A DNA stretch of 47,747 nt from NCBI GenBank assembly GCA_947036815.1, contig CAMQRS010000008.1, positions 1-47,747 of the forward strand. Direction: 5' to 3'. The stretch is from an uncultured Erysipelotrichaceae bacterium (GTDB lineage: Bacteria > Bacillota_I > Bacilli_A > Erysipelotrichales > Erysipelotrichaceae). The stretch's first letter is position 1. Each line of letters begins with the position of its first letter. A program made the translations under genes and the position numbers. Shown in pieces: positions 34,893 through 44,235 of this stretch. Below the pieces are notes generated by a model that was given only the letters and a program-made list of their open reading frames with translations, was not told the origin of the DNA and made no database searches.

Positions 34893-35678
34893 TTATAAAT
34901 CTAATTGTTCAATGTATTGTAAGTTGTAATCTTTAAATTCTTCTTTTAGTTTTAGTTCTAATTGTTGCTTCAAAAGATCTTTAGGATGATGAGCATCATA
35001 TCCAAAACAGACCTTACATCCAACTTCACCTATAATTTGATACGTATTCTTATTGGGATACAAGTAGGATTCTTCTACACCCTCATAATATCTTCTTCCA
35101 TACTTTGTTCCTTTTAAGTTAATTTCAATTACTGCATCATGTTCTTTTGCACATATCGCTATTTTACGTATTGCTTTTGCATACCCTTCACTAAAGTCTT
35201 GTTTAGCTAACATAAAGTAATCTGGATGAGCAATATAACGAAACAATCCAATTTCGATTCCTCGGCATACTTGATTCGCCATTTCTTCAATATAGTTATC
35301 TTCATAGAAAGGTGCATGATCATAATAACTAGGTTTACGATCATATGCGTGTTGCCCACAAATCATATAATCGCATTTATTTTTCATTTCTAATAGGTAG
35401 TGTTCCCTGTCTTTAAAATATTCACACTCAAACCCAATTCTTACCTTAATTTTATCTTTATATTCTTCTTTAAGTTTCACTAATTCATCGATGTATTCAT
35501 CAATTTCTAAGTAATCTAAACGCTCGCTCTTATCATCCCAACCCTCATATCCCATATGTTCACTAAACCCTATGGTAGTCATGTTAGCCAGGATTGCACT
35601 TTCAATATACTCTCTCGCCGTACCTGTTGCATGCCCACAACGATAGGTGTGAGTATGATAGTTAAAAGTTTGCGCCAT
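34893..35678 (-). CDS. hisK: Histidinol-phosphatase, PHP type
   Basis: The enzyme removes phosphate from histidinol phosphate, the penultimate reaction set of histidine synthesis. The 261-residue protein has PHP metal motifs YHTHTYRCGHA (His8, His10, His16), GFSEHMG, GFECEYF, ICGQHAYD, IAHPDYF and CFGYDAHHP. It belongs to the PHP class, not the HAD class used in enteric HisB. It follows hisE after one base and closes the operon. Because HisB here is only a dehydratase, this gene supplies the missing phosphatase. Confidence 0.92.
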   Translation of the reverse strand: MAQTFNYHTHTYRCGHATGTAREYIESAILANMTTIGFSEHMGYEGWDDKSERLDYLEIDEYIDELVKLKEEYKDKIKVRIGFECEYFKDREHYLLEMKNKCDYMICGQHAYDRKPSYYDHAPFYEDNYIEEMANQVCRGIEIGLFRYIAHPDYFMLAKQDFSEGYAKAIRKIAICAKEHDAVIEINLKGTKYGRRYYEGVEESYLYPNKNTYQIIGEVGCKVCFGYDAHHPKDLLKQQLELKLKEEFKDYNLQYIEQLDL

Positions 35679-35679
35679 A

Positions 35680-36009
35680 TTAGTAGTTCTCTATTTCCTT
35701 ACGTTCTTGTTTTAAATTACCACTTTTGTTACTTCGTTTATTTAATTCAGCATTTACTTCATCTAATGTAATACCTTTTTCAGCCATCAATACAAACACG
35801 TGGTAAAACAAGTCTGCTAACTCATTTACTACTTCTGGATTATTATCTTCTTTCATAGAAGCAATAATTACTTCAGTCGCTTCTTCACCTACTTTTTTAA
35901 GTATTTTTTCGACTCCTTTATCATATAAATAGGCAGTATAACTTCCTACTTCACTGTTTACTTTACGATCTAGTATCGTATCGTATAAAACTTGTAATTC
36001 ATTTTTCAT
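35680..36009 (-). CDS. hisE: Phosphoribosyl-ATP pyrophosphatase
   Basis: The 109-residue enzyme catalyses the second step of histidine synthesis. It has the four-helix MazG-like fold with the metal-binding acidic motifs KKVGEEATEVIIA and ELADLFYHVFVLM. It is a separate gene from hisI; in many bacteria the two are fused. It begins directly at the end of hisI (TAGATG). Confidence 0.96.
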   Translation of the reverse strand: MKNELQVLYDTILDRKVNSEVGSYTAYLYDKGVEKILKKVGEEATEVIIASMKEDNNPEVVNELADLFYHVFVLMAEKGITLDEVNAELNKRSNKSGNLKQERKEIENY

Positions 36010-36348
36010 CTAGTTAACCTCCATTAGTTTATTAAAAAAACAACTGACCGCACCGGTATGACAAGCAACTCCTATTTGTTCAACAACTAATAATATAGTG
36101 TCAAAGTCACAATCCAATTGTATCTCTTTCACATGTTGATAGTGTCCACTTGTTTCTCCTTTTAGCCACAATCCATCTCTGCTTCTACTGTAATAACATG
36201 CTAGTTTTTTTTCAATGGTAATTTCTAGGCTTTGTTTATTCATATATGCCAACATCAATACTTGCTTAGTATGTACATCTTGTACAATCACAGGTATCAA
36301 TCCATTTCCTTTGTCAAAATCTATCTTATCTAGTACTTGTTTATTCAT
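36010..36348 (-). CDS. hisI: Phosphoribosyl-AMP cyclohydrolase
   Basis: The 112-residue enzyme opens the purine ring of PR-AMP, the third step. It has [48 protein letters not shown] with the metal-binding Asp residues, and the zinc Cys residues in [11 protein letters not shown]. It is monofunctional. It overlaps the hisF end by eight bases. Confidence 0.96.
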   Translation of the reverse strand: MNKQVLDKIDFDKGNGLIPVIVQDVHTKQVLMLAYMNKQSLEITIEKKLACYYSRSRDGLWLKGETSGHYQHVKEIQLDCDFDTILLVVEQIGVACHTGAVSCFFNKLMEVN

Positions 36349-37108
36349 ACTCTCTTACCAAAATCCCTTTTTCTTTTAATTGTTTTTTCACTTGTGGTAA
36401 GGGGTGTGTACCATAATGAAAGATAGAAGCTGCTAATGCTGCATCTGCAACATCTTCAACAAATACTTCTTCAATATCCTCAATACTACCACATCCACCA
36501 CTCGCAATTAAAGGAATAGGTAACCCTGTATTTACTAGTTTCAACATATCTATATCAAATCCTTGTTTAGTACCATCCGCATCCATACTTGTCAGTAAGA
36601 TTTCTCCTGCACCTAACTCTATGACTCTTTTCACCCAATCCATTAAGTCTAGTCCTGTATTTTTTCTACCACCATTTACATACACATCATAGCCACTTTT
36701 ATCCACTCTTTGTTTGGCATCAATCGCAACGACAATGCATTGTGAACCAAATATTTTGCTTGCTTCCCTGATTAGTAATGGAGTTGCGATAGCACTTGAA
36801 TTTAAAGATACTTTATCAGCTCCCGCCAATAACATATTACGGATATCTTCGAGATTTCGTATTCCTCCACCTACGGTAAAGGGAATAAAAATTGCTTTAG
36901 CAACATCTTGAACAACATCTATCATGGTATTTCTACCTTCATGCGTAGCTGAAATATCTAATAATACGATTTCATCAGCACCCTCTTCATAGTATTTTTT
37001 TGCAAGTTCTGCTGGATTCCCCACTTCTTTTAATCCTAAAAAATTGATACCTTTTACTACTTTTCCATCCTTGATATCAAGACAGGGTATCAGACGTTTA
37101 CTTATCAT
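36341..37108 (-). CDS. hisF: Imidazole glycerol phosphate synthase, cyclase subunit
   Basis: HisF uses ammonia from HisH to make imidazole glycerol phosphate and AICAR. The 255-residue half-barrel-repeat TIM barrel has the catalytic Asp in [12 protein letters not shown] near residue 11, VGGGIRN, the second catalytic Asp in IVVAIDAK near 130, and [11 protein letters not shown]. Its ATG overlaps the hisA stop by four bases (ATGA). Confidence 0.97.
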   Translation of the reverse strand: MISKRLIPCLDIKDGKVVKGINFLGLKEVGNPAELAKKYYEEGADEIVLLDISATHEGRNTMIDVVQDVAKAIFIPFTVGGGIRNLEDIRNMLLAGADKVSLNSSAIATPLLIREASKIFGSQCIVVAIDAKQRVDKSGYDVYVNGGRKNTGLDLMDWVKRVIELGAGEILLTSMDADGTKQGFDIDMLKLVNTGLPIPLIASGGCGSIEDIEEVFVEDVADAALAASIFHYGTHPLPQVKKQLKEKGILVREYE

Positions 37109-37827
37109 AATGAGTTCTCACATAGCGAAATCGCATTTGGTAAATCAAGTGTTTTATGATACATTGCTTTTCCTGTAATTGCTCCATATATTTGAATATC
37201 AATTAACTGTTGAATGTGTGACATATCTTTGATTCCTCCACTTGCTACTAGATTCATTCTCACTTCTTTTTGTAGGTTTTGTAGCATCTCTACATTGGGA
37301 CCTAACATTGTTCCATCTTTACTAATATCAGTTACAATAATTGTATCGACTCCTTTTGCTTCTAATTCTTTCGCAAATTCAATGTAATTTCTTTGTGATG
37401 CTTGTAGCCATCCTCTTCCATACACAAAACCATCTTTACAATCTATTCCGACTGCTATTTTATTCCCATACAACTGGATTGCTCGGTTTAATAAGACATC
37501 ATCTTCCAATGCACTTGTGCCTAGAATGACTCTTGATATTCCATTGTCCAGATAAAATTTAATTGCCTCTAACGTACGAATCCCCCCACCAATTTCTATT
37601 GGGATAGATACATTTTTCGCTACTTCTATGATGATATCTTGATTGATTAATGAACCCTCTTTTGCACCATCTAAATCGACTAGATGCAAGTATGATGCTC
37701 CTGCTTCTTCAAATGCTTTTGCGATTTCTAATACCGATTGTCCAACTACTTCTTTTTGATTGTAGTCTCCTTGGTATAAGCGTACCGGTTGTTGATTCAG
37801 TATATCTATTGCTGGTAGTATGATCAT
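37105..37827 (-). CDS. hisA: ProFAR isomerase (phosphoribosylformimino-AICAR-P isomerase)
   Basis: HisA opens the ribose ring of ProFAR. The 240-residue TIM barrel has the catalytic Asp in LPAIDILNQQPVRLYQGDY, IEIGGGIRTLEA, the second Asp in ITDISKDGTM and VASGGIKDM. I chose the ATG at 37827, which overlaps the hisH stop by four bases (ATGA) with AAGGAG eight bases upstream; a GTG two codons up is a less likely start. Confidence 0.96.
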   Translation of the reverse strand: MIILPAIDILNQQPVRLYQGDYNQKEVVGQSVLEIAKAFEEAGASYLHLVDLDGAKEGSLINQDIIIEVAKNVSIPIEIGGGIRTLEAIKFYLDNGISRVILGTSALEDDVLLNRAIQLYGNKIAVGIDCKDGFVYGRGWLQASQRNYIEFAKELEAKGVDTIIVTDISKDGTMLGPNVEMLQNLQKEVRMNLVASGGIKDMSHIQQLIDIQIYGAITGKAMYHKTLDLPNAISLCENSL

Positions 37828-38432
37828 ACACACATCTCCTTAAATTTATTTAGCATAGCTAGTCCTTCTTTTCCACTCTTCTCTGGGTGGTATTGCATTC
37901 CTAATATATTTCCCTTATGTACATATCCTACTATTTTTAGGTTTCCATACTCACTAAAAGCAACTACATCATTTATGTCATAATTACTTGCTGAATAAGA
38001 ATGCACATAATATACACAGACATTGTTGTTTGCTTCCAATATAGGATCTTCTTTTACTTGTTGTAACTGATTCCATCCAATATGAGGTATTTTTACACTT
38101 TGATCTCTCATTAATGTGACCTCTCCTTGAAGAAATCCCAATCCGTCACAAGCTTCTACTTCATAGCCTTTTTCAAACATTACTTGCATCCCTAAGCAGA
38201 TACCTAATATGGGTTTGTTGTTGTTTACTTCTTGGCGTATCACATCGATGACATTAGAATCCTGCAAATTTTGCATACAGTCTTTAAATGCTCCTACTCC
38301 TGGTAATATCATGCCACTACTGGCTTGAATGACTATTGGATCACATGTAATGACACAGGGACAATCAATGGCTGTTAGCGCATTGTATACACTATGTAAG
38401 TTTCCCACTCCATAGTCTATGATAGCTATCAT
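37824..38432 (-). CDS. hisH: Imidazole glycerol phosphate synthase, glutaminase subunit
   Basis: HisH is the class I glutamine amidotransferase that feeds ammonia to HisF. The 202-residue product has the nucleophile Cys in PILGICLGMQVMFE, PGVGAFKDCM near the oxyanion region, and the His-Glu pair in GMQYHPEKSGKEG. Its start overlaps the hisB stop by one base (TAATG). Confidence 0.97.
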   Translation of the reverse strand: MIAIIDYGVGNLHSVYNALTAIDCPCVITCDPIVIQASSGMILPGVGAFKDCMQNLQDSNVIDVIRQEVNNNKPILGICLGMQVMFEKGYEVEACDGLGFLQGEVTLMRDQSVKIPHIGWNQLQQVKEDPILEANNNVCVYYVHSYSASNYDINDVVAFSEYGNLKIVGYVHKGNILGMQYHPEKSGKEGLAMLNKFKEMCV

Positions 38433-39010
38433 TACAATACCCCTTTAGTGCTACTTACTTCATTGGAAGTAATTTGAATGGCGGTACGTAATGCTTTTCC
38501 TAATGCCTTGAAAATAGATTCTACTTTATGGTGATCATTGTCTCCATACAATGTATTAATATGTAGTGTCATGTTCGCATTATGTGCAAATGCACGCATA
38601 AATTCTTTTGTCATCTCAGTTGAGTACGTATGAATCGTATCTCTTTTGAAGTCGCAATTAAACACTAAGTATGAACGATTGCAGATATCTAAATCTACAC
38701 AAGTTAATGTTTCATCCATCGGTACTCTTGCACTTCCATAGCGTTCGATGCCTACTTTATCTTTCAATGCCTCTAAGAATAACTCACCTAGTAATATTCC
38801 TGTATCCTCTATTAAATGATGGTCACAGACATCTAAATCACCAGTGGCTTTAAGTGTTAAATCTATTTTTGATTGAAAAGTGAGTAGTGTAAGCATATGA
38901 TCAAAAAATCCTATTCCGGTATTCACATTCGCAATACCACTACCCTCTAAATTAAGGCACATTTTAATTTGAGTTTCATTTGTATTTCTCTCTCTACTTG
39001 CTGTTCTCAT
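38432..39010 (-). CDS. hisB: Imidazoleglycerol-phosphate dehydratase
   Basis: The 192-residue monofunctional enzyme converts imidazole glycerol phosphate to imidazole acetol phosphate. Metal-binding motifs are GFFDHMLTLL, CDHHLIEDTGI, HNANMTLHIN and NDHHKVESIFKALG. It lacks the phosphatase domain of the enteric enzyme. Its ATG overlaps the hisC stop by four bases. Confidence 0.97.
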   Translation of the reverse strand: MRTASRERNTNETQIKMCLNLEGSGIANVNTGIGFFDHMLTLLTFQSKIDLTLKATGDLDVCDHHLIEDTGILLGELFLEALKDKVGIERYGSARVPMDETLTCVDLDICNRSYLVFNCDFKRDTIHTYSTEMTKEFMRAFAHNANMTLHINTLYGDNDHHKVESIFKALGKALRTAIQITSNEVSSTKGVL

Positions 39011-40041
39011 AAGCGTACCTCCTTAGATATTTGTCTGATAATTTCTAATATTTTTTCATTTTGTTGTTTAGATCCTATCGTAATTCGAATACTATCGTCC
39101 TCATAATTACGGATGGTTATTCCTGCTTTATCGAGTGCTATGAATAACTGCTCTTTATATTTGGTTGTTCCATATAAGTAATTAGCTGTAGAAGGATATA
39201 ACGTTATACACGGATCTTGTATGTTTGTATACGCTTCATACAGTGCCTCTCGTGAGCATTTAATTTCTTCTATTCGTTGTTCGAATAACACGGTATGTTT
39301 CAGTGCTATTTTAACTATTGTTTGGGTAACTACATTCACATTATATGGTACTTTATATGTTTTTATATAGTCGATATTTTTCTTATTTGAAATTAAGAAT
39401 CCACATCTTACTCCCGCCATTGCATACGCTTTAGATAGGGTTCTAGTTACATATAAGTTGTCATATTCATCAATGTAATCTAACATTGTTTCTTCACAAA
39501 AGTCAGCATATGCTTCATCTATAATGACTGGTATATTACTAAATGCTTCTAGTATTTGTTTCAATTCATTCTGTTTAATTAAGCGTCCTGTTGGATTGTT
39601 TGGATTCGAGAACACAATCAAATCTATTGCTTCTTGTGTACCTTGTTTAATAAAGGCTTCTACATCAAAGGTGTCATTAATTCCATAGTGATATTTCACC
39701 ATTTCCCCACCTTGGATACTCACATAGTAATCATACATCGAAAAATCAGGAGATAAGGTAAACAATTTCTTCCCTTGTTTAATAAATAAAGAAATCATTA
39801 ATCCTAACATCTCATCACTTCCATTCCCTGCAATTACTTGAGTTGCTTGTTTCTGTATTAGTGAGGCATAGGCACTACGTATATTTATATTTTCATCTTC
39901 AGGATATCGATTAAAATCAATCGTATCTATTGCTTCTCGTATTTCACTAATAATCGTATCTTCTAGATTGCGATAGCTTTCATTCGCATTCAGTAAGTTC
40001 GTTCCACTTTGATTCGCTTTATATTGACTCACAGCCTTCAT
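39007..40041 (-). CDS. hisC: Histidinol-phosphate aminotransferase
   Basis: This PLP enzyme transfers the amino group to imidazole acetol phosphate. The 344-residue product has GNGSDEMLGL, SNPNNPTGR, DEAYADF, and the PLP-binding Lys in TRTLSKAYAMAGVRCGF. The ATG at 40041 is favoured because GAGG lies seven bases upstream; a GTG one codon earlier is also possible. It overlaps hisD by about 23 bases. Confidence 0.95.
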   Translation of the reverse strand: MKAVSQYKANQSGTNLLNANESYRNLEDTIISEIREAIDTIDFNRYPEDENINIRSAYASLIQKQATQVIAGNGSDEMLGLMISLFIKQGKKLFTLSPDFSMYDYYVSIQGGEMVKYHYGINDTFDVEAFIKQGTQEAIDLIVFSNPNNPTGRLIKQNELKQILEAFSNIPVIIDEAYADFCEETMLDYIDEYDNLYVTRTLSKAYAMAGVRCGFLISNKKNIDYIKTYKVPYNVNVVTQTIVKIALKHTVLFEQRIEEIKCSREALYEAYTNIQDPCITLYPSTANYLYGTTKYKEQLFIALDKAGITIRNYEDDSIRITIGSKQQNEKILEIIRQISKEVRL

Positions 40042-41320
40042 CACTCATCCTCACTTTCACTGCATTTGCATGACCTTCTAATCGCTCCTTTAACGCAATA
40101 TTTATAATCTTATTTCCATCCTTCATTAATGCTTCTTTACTATAATGTAAGTAACTAGATTTTTTAATGAAACTATCACATGATAATGCAGAATAGAAAC
40201 GAGCTGTTCCATTCGTTGGTAATACGTGGTTTGTTCCTCCAAAATAATCTCCGATACTCTCACATGAATAATAACCTAAGAATACACTACCTGCATGTGT
40301 GACTAAGTCTAAGTATGACTTTGGATTTTCTACCATTAGTTCTAAATGCTCAGGGGCAATCTGATTCGATAACTCAATTGCTTCTTCTATATTATTTACT
40401 AAGATTGCACACCCATAGGTTTGTAGTGATTGTTCAACGATACTTTGTTTAGGTAATTGCTTACTTTGTATAACAAGTTGTTTATTCACTGCTTCTATAA
40501 GCGATTGACTTGTTGTGATTAGGATTGAACTCGCTAATGGATCATGCTCTGCTTGCGATATTAAATCAGCTGCTACATAAGAGGGTATCGCATTATCATC
40601 AGCAATCACTAATATTTCACTTGGTCCTGCAATCATATCAATGTCGACACGCCCATATACTAGTTTTTTAGCTGTTGCTACATAGATGTTTCCAGGTCCT
40701 ACTATTTTGTCTACCTTAGGAATGCTTTGGGTTCCATATGCTAGTGCTGCAATTCCTTGTGCTCCTCCAACTTTATAAATCTTATCGACTCCAGCAATTT
40801 TTGCTGCAGCTACGACATATGGATTCACACTTCCATCACTACTTGGTGGTGTGATCATGACGATATTTTTTACCCCCACCAATTTCGCAGGAATAACATT
40901 CATTAACACACTACTTGGATACGAAGCTCTTCCTCCTGGTACATATACTCCCACACTATCTAAAGGAAGTACTCTTTGTCCTAAATACACTCCATCATTC
41001 TTTTGTATTTCATACCCTTGTTGTAACTGTTGTTTATGAAATAGAGTAATATTCGCTGCCGCTTCTTGTAAGTCAGCAATGAAGATAGCATCTACTGTTG
41101 CATATATTTCATCCATTTCACTCTCGCTCATGCACATATTTTCCAATGTTACTTTATCAAATTTTTGGGTATACGCCAGTACAGCTTCATCCCCATTTTT
41201 TCTAACTTCTCTTATGATAAATTCAACTTGGAAGAGCACTTCTTTATCTGTATCGATTTCTCTACTTGCTAAAAAAGATTGGATATCATCAAGTTGCGTA
41301 TCATTCATTATTTTCAACAT
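40019..41320 (-). CDS. hisD: Histidinol dehydrogenase
   Basis: HisD makes histidine from histidinol with two NAD reductions. The 433-residue zinc enzyme has VYVPGGRASYPSSVLMN, GPGNIYVATAKKLV, DMIAGPSEILVIAD, ISQAEHDPLASS, the catalytic APEHLEL and GDYFGGTNHVLPTNGTAR. The start follows the hisG stop after a few bases with no strong ribosome binding site, so coupling to hisG is likely. Confidence 0.97.
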   Translation of the reverse strand: MLKIMNDTQLDDIQSFLASREIDTDKEVLFQVEFIIREVRKNGDEAVLAYTQKFDKVTLENMCMSESEMDEIYATVDAIFIADLQEAAANITLFHKQQLQQGYEIQKNDGVYLGQRVLPLDSVGVYVPGGRASYPSSVLMNVIPAKLVGVKNIVMITPPSSDGSVNPYVVAAAKIAGVDKIYKVGGAQGIAALAYGTQSIPKVDKIVGPGNIYVATAKKLVYGRVDIDMIAGPSEILVIADDNAIPSYVAADLISQAEHDPLASSILITTSQSLIEAVNKQLVIQSKQLPKQSIVEQSLQTYGCAILVNNIEEAIELSNQIAPEHLELMVENPKSYLDLVTHAGSVFLGYYSCESIGDYFGGTNHVLPTNGTARFYSALSCDSFIKKSSYLHYSKEALMKDGNKIINIALKERLEGHANAVKVRMSDEGCESI

Positions 41321-41324
41321 AACG

Positions 41325-41948
41325 TTAGTCTAGAACCGATTTTATATCTGATAAAAATGATTCTATTTCCTTTCTTTTAAGTTTAAAACTAGCCTTATTC
41401 ACAATGACTCTTGCTGATATATCACAAATACGATCAAATACAACTAAGCCATTCTCTTTTAGCGTAGACCCTGTTTCCATAATATCTACAATAGCATCAC
41501 AGAGACCTAATAATGGTGATAGTTCTACACTTCCTTCTATTTTAATTATTTCTACATCCATTCCTTTTTCAGAAAAGAATTGTTTCGCTACACTTGGATA
41601 TTTTGTTCCTATCGTTACATGTCCCATTTTTTCAAAGGGATTTTTATCTGGTAAACTAGCAACAATAAATCCACATTTCCCTAGTTTTAAATCTAATACT
41701 TCATAGTATCCTTGTTTACTTTCTAACAGTGTATCCTTACCAACAAATCCTATATCGGCAACCCCATGAGATACATAGGTAATACAATCTGCTCCTTTAA
41801 CTAAAAAATATTCATAGTCTTTAATCGTATCTTTTAATACAAGTTGTCTTCCTTTGTTTTGTAGTTGTTCAACACCATACCCACATTTCTCAAATAATTG
41901 TACACTTTGTTTTTCTAATCTTCCTTTAGTTAGGGCAATGCTTAACAT
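41325..41948 (-). CDS. hisG: ATP phosphoribosyltransferase, short form
   Basis: HisG starts the pathway by joining ATP and PRPP. The 207-residue product is the short form that lacks the C-terminal histidine-binding domain; it includes ALTKGRLEKQ, DIGFVGKDTLLE, TKYPSVAKQFF, and the PRPP loop DAIVDIMETGSTLKENG. Short HisG needs HisZ, which lies directly upstream with a one-base gap. Feedback inhibition therefore acts through HisZ. Confidence 0.97.
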   Translation of the reverse strand: MLSIALTKGRLEKQSVQLFEKCGYGVEQLQNKGRQLVLKDTIKDYEYFLVKGADCITYVSHGVADIGFVGKDTLLESKQGYYEVLDLKLGKCGFIVASLPDKNPFEKMGHVTIGTKYPSVAKQFFSEKGMDVEIIKIEGSVELSPLLGLCDAIVDIMETGSTLKENGLVVFDRICDISARVIVNKASFKLKRKEIESFLSDIKSVLD

Positions 41949-41949
41949 A

Positions 41950-43062
41950 TTAGACTACCTCCTGTATCAACATTTCTTCTAATGTATTATCTATTCTCAT
42001 ACTAATAATTTCATCTTTATATTGTTTTCTAAATTGAATAGCTTCCATTGCTTTATTACTTGGATAGCATAATTCCTTTTTAATTTTTGTATTACTAACC
42101 TGCATAGAAGAGAGTAACGCATCTATTTTAAGTGAGAACCCTAGTGCTGGCATATCTTTACCAAACTTAGCAAGTAACGTATCATATCTACCACCACTTA
42201 AGATACGTGTTCCCACACCTTCTATATAGGCTTCAAATATAATACCTGTATAATAATTTAGGTAATTCATTTTCCCTAAATCAACAATAAAGTTGTCATA
42301 TCCTAGTTGAGTTAATTGATTACATAATACTTGCATTTTAATGATTTCATTTTGTAAACCATCATTATATGCATACGTCATCGCTTCTTCTAATACTGCC
42401 ATGTCCCCACTTAACCAAGGTAGCTGTAAGAAGAAATTTTCTTCCCGCTCATTTAGAGGTAATGAAGCAATGTATAATTCAAGTTCAGGTAATTGCTTTT
42501 CATTAATTAAATTAGCTAATGTTTGTTTTTGTTCAGACGTTAGTTTTGTTGTTTTACATGCTTCATTAAATACATTGGCATTACCTAGTTCCATTACCCA
42601 TGTATCTATATCTAATGAATTCATTGTTTCATTCGCTAATGCTAGTACTTCTAAATCATACGCAGCGTCTGCTCCTATTAACTCAATACCACAATCACTC
42701 ATTTCATTGTGCATACCGCTTAACACTGGGTTCACCTTATATACTTTATCACAGTAGCAAAATCGTAATGGTTTGTTCATTTCTCTAAATTTAGTGGCAG
42801 CTAATCGTGCAATAGGAATGGTCATATCCGTTTTAAGCACCACTATTTTTCCACTACGATCAAAGAACTTATACATACGTTCTTCTTCGACTTGTCCAAA
42901 TCCCCTTTGATATGTTTCATAATACTCAATAGAGGGAGTAATGACATTTTCATAGCCCCATTCTTCAAAAATGGTTTCTAATTTAGCTTGTAGCTGTTTT
43001 TTCACTTGTACTTCTTCTAAAATTAAATCCTTCATCCCTGCTGGCAATAAAAATTGTTTCAT
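41950..43062 (-). CDS. hisZ: HisZ, regulatory subunit of ATP phosphoribosyltransferase
   Basis: HisZ is a HisRS-like paralogue that activates short HisG and carries histidine feedback. The 370-residue protein resembles the catalytic core of histidyl-tRNA synthetase (MKDLILEEVQVKKQLQAKLE, TPSIEYYETY, FFDRSGKIVVLKTDMTIPIA, RILSGGRYDTLLAKFG) but has no anticodon-binding domain. Start chosen at ATG 43062, with GGAGG eight bases upstream and the expected HisZ beginning; the longer frame runs into the T-box terminator. It is the first gene after the T-box. Confidence 0.93.
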   Translation of the reverse strand: MKQFLLPAGMKDLILEEVQVKKQLQAKLETIFEEWGYENVITPSIEYYETYQRGFGQVEEERMYKFFDRSGKIVVLKTDMTIPIARLAATKFREMNKPLRFCYCDKVYKVNPVLSGMHNEMSDCGIELIGADAAYDLEVLALANETMNSLDIDTWVMELGNANVFNEACKTTKLTSEQKQTLANLINEKQLPELELYIASLPLNEREENFFLQLPWLSGDMAVLEEAMTYAYNDGLQNEIIKMQVLCNQLTQLGYDNFIVDLGKMNYLNYYTGIIFEAYIEGVGTRILSGGRYDTLLAKFGKDMPALGFSLKIDALLSSMQVSNTKIKKELCYPSNKAMEAIQFRKQYKDEIISMRIDNTLEEMLIQEVV

Positions 43063-43084
43063 TTGTTTTTCCTCCTTGTTATAC

Positions 43085-43298
43085 AAAAAAACTTTCATCC
43101 AAAGGACGAAAGTTTTACTTACGTGGTTCCACCTTAATTCATAATACACTTACGTATATTATCTCATTCGAGTACTTTTATACTCTAGCAATATAACGGT
43201 CGCTTCCGTTAAAGATTACTTAATTCACCTTTACTGCTCCAAGATGTGTTCACTATTTGCTTTGTATTTCTTTTCACCAACCAGAAACTCTCTACCCC
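43085..43298 (-). promoter_or_regulatory. T-box leader with histidine specifier
   Basis: The minus strand shows the T-box sequence AAGGTGGAACCACG (within 43121-43135). The intrinsic terminator AAAACTTTCGTCC / GGATGAAAGTTTT follows at 43104-43116 and 43088-43100, with three-base loop and T-run. A stem I region begins near 43298 (GGGGTAGAGAG). In the stem I region GTGAACACATC offers the specifier CAC (43246-43248), a His codon. Uncharged tRNA-His would stabilise the antiterminator and switch on the his operon. Confidence 0.93.
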
Positions 43299-43347
43299 AA
43301 ATAAAATAACTACTATTTCTTTTCATTGCATTTATCTTTATAAGTGT

Positions 43348-43376
43348 ATTTTACACTCGATGAAAAGTAATGTCAA
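43348..43376 (-). promoter_or_regulatory. Promoter of the his operon
   Basis: On the minus strand TTGACA (43371-43376) and TAAAAT (43348-43353) are 17 bases apart. The -10 box lies inside the palindrome AGTGTA-TTT-TACACT at 43343-43357, which could be an operator in addition to the T-box. Confidence 0.82.
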
Positions 43377-43419
43377 GTTATTTGAAAGGTTTTACACGAC
43401 TTTGTAACAATTTACATTT

Positions 43420-44214
43420 TTACATTGTTGTTGCTTTTTTAGCACAGGCTTGCATGGCTTCCATCAATGCTGATCGAAAACCTTTTTCTTCTAATACTTG
43501 TACAGCTTCAATCGTTGTTCCTTTAGGTGAACAAACCATATCTTTCAGTTGTGCGGGATGGATTCCTGTCTCCATAACCATCTTAGCACTTCCATATACT
43601 GCTTGTGCTGCAAAGGTATAGGCAAGGTCTCTAGGCATTCCTTGCTTGACACCTGCATCAGCCATTGCTTCAATCATCATAAATACGTATGCTGGTGAGC
43701 TACCACTTAATGCGATTACGGCTGGCATCATTGATTCATCTACAATTTCACATTTAGAAAAACTAGTAATCAACTGACGAACTTCATTTAATTCCTCTTT
43801 GCTTATAAATTCATTTACGCATATCGCACTCATACCTTCTAATACCATAGCAGGTGTATTTGGCATGCAACGAATAATCTTAGTTTCTTTATCTAGGATA
43901 TCTTGTAGCATTGGCAAGGTATAGTTAGGTGCAATGCTTACGATGATATGACACTCCTTCAAGCTAGTGAATATTTCAGTCACCACACTTTCATAAAAAT
44001 GAGGTTTAATCGCTAATATAATTACTTCACAATTGTTTACTAACTCTTTGTTACTCATTGCACGTTGAATATTCAATTCTTCTTGCATTTCTATCACATT
44101 CGATTCTATTACATCATAAGCATATAAGTCTTTTGTACTTACTACTTTAGAATGAATCATTCCTTTAATCATGGCTTTAGCCATATTTCCACATCCAATA
44201 AATCCAACTTTCAT
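43420..44214 (-). CDS. proC: Pyrroline-5-carboxylate reductase
   Basis: ProC makes proline from pyrroline-5-carboxylate with NAD(P)H. The 264-residue protein begins MKVGFIGCGNMAKAMIKGMI, a Rossmann dinucleotide motif, and ends with the helical dimer domain carrying ALSGSSPAYVFMMIEAMADAG and the substrate region SPKGTTIEAV. I chose ATG 44214, eight bases after AGGAGG (44223-44228); a start seven codons up would place the ribosome binding site inside the gene. It is 21 bases after the DUF885 lipoprotein gene. No clear terminator separates it from the his promoter. Confidence 0.95.
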   Translation of the reverse strand: MKVGFIGCGNMAKAMIKGMIHSKVVSTKDLYAYDVIESNVIEMQEELNIQRAMSNKELVNNCEVIILAIKPHFYESVVTEIFTSLKECHIIVSIAPNYTLPMLQDILDKETKIIRCMPNTPAMVLEGMSAICVNEFISKEELNEVRQLITSFSKCEIVDESMMPAVIALSGSSPAYVFMMIEAMADAGVKQGMPRDLAYTFAAQAVYGSAKMVMETGIHPAQLKDMVCSPKGTTIEAVQVLEEKGFRSALMEAMQACAKKATTM

Positions 44215-44235
44215 TCGATTATCCTCCTCATTCAT

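Noticed and set aside
43343-43357. YtrA-type operator at the his promoter
   Set aside because: Half-sites match but the spacer is 3 rather than 13 bases, so the GntR protein of this window is not expected to bind in the same way.
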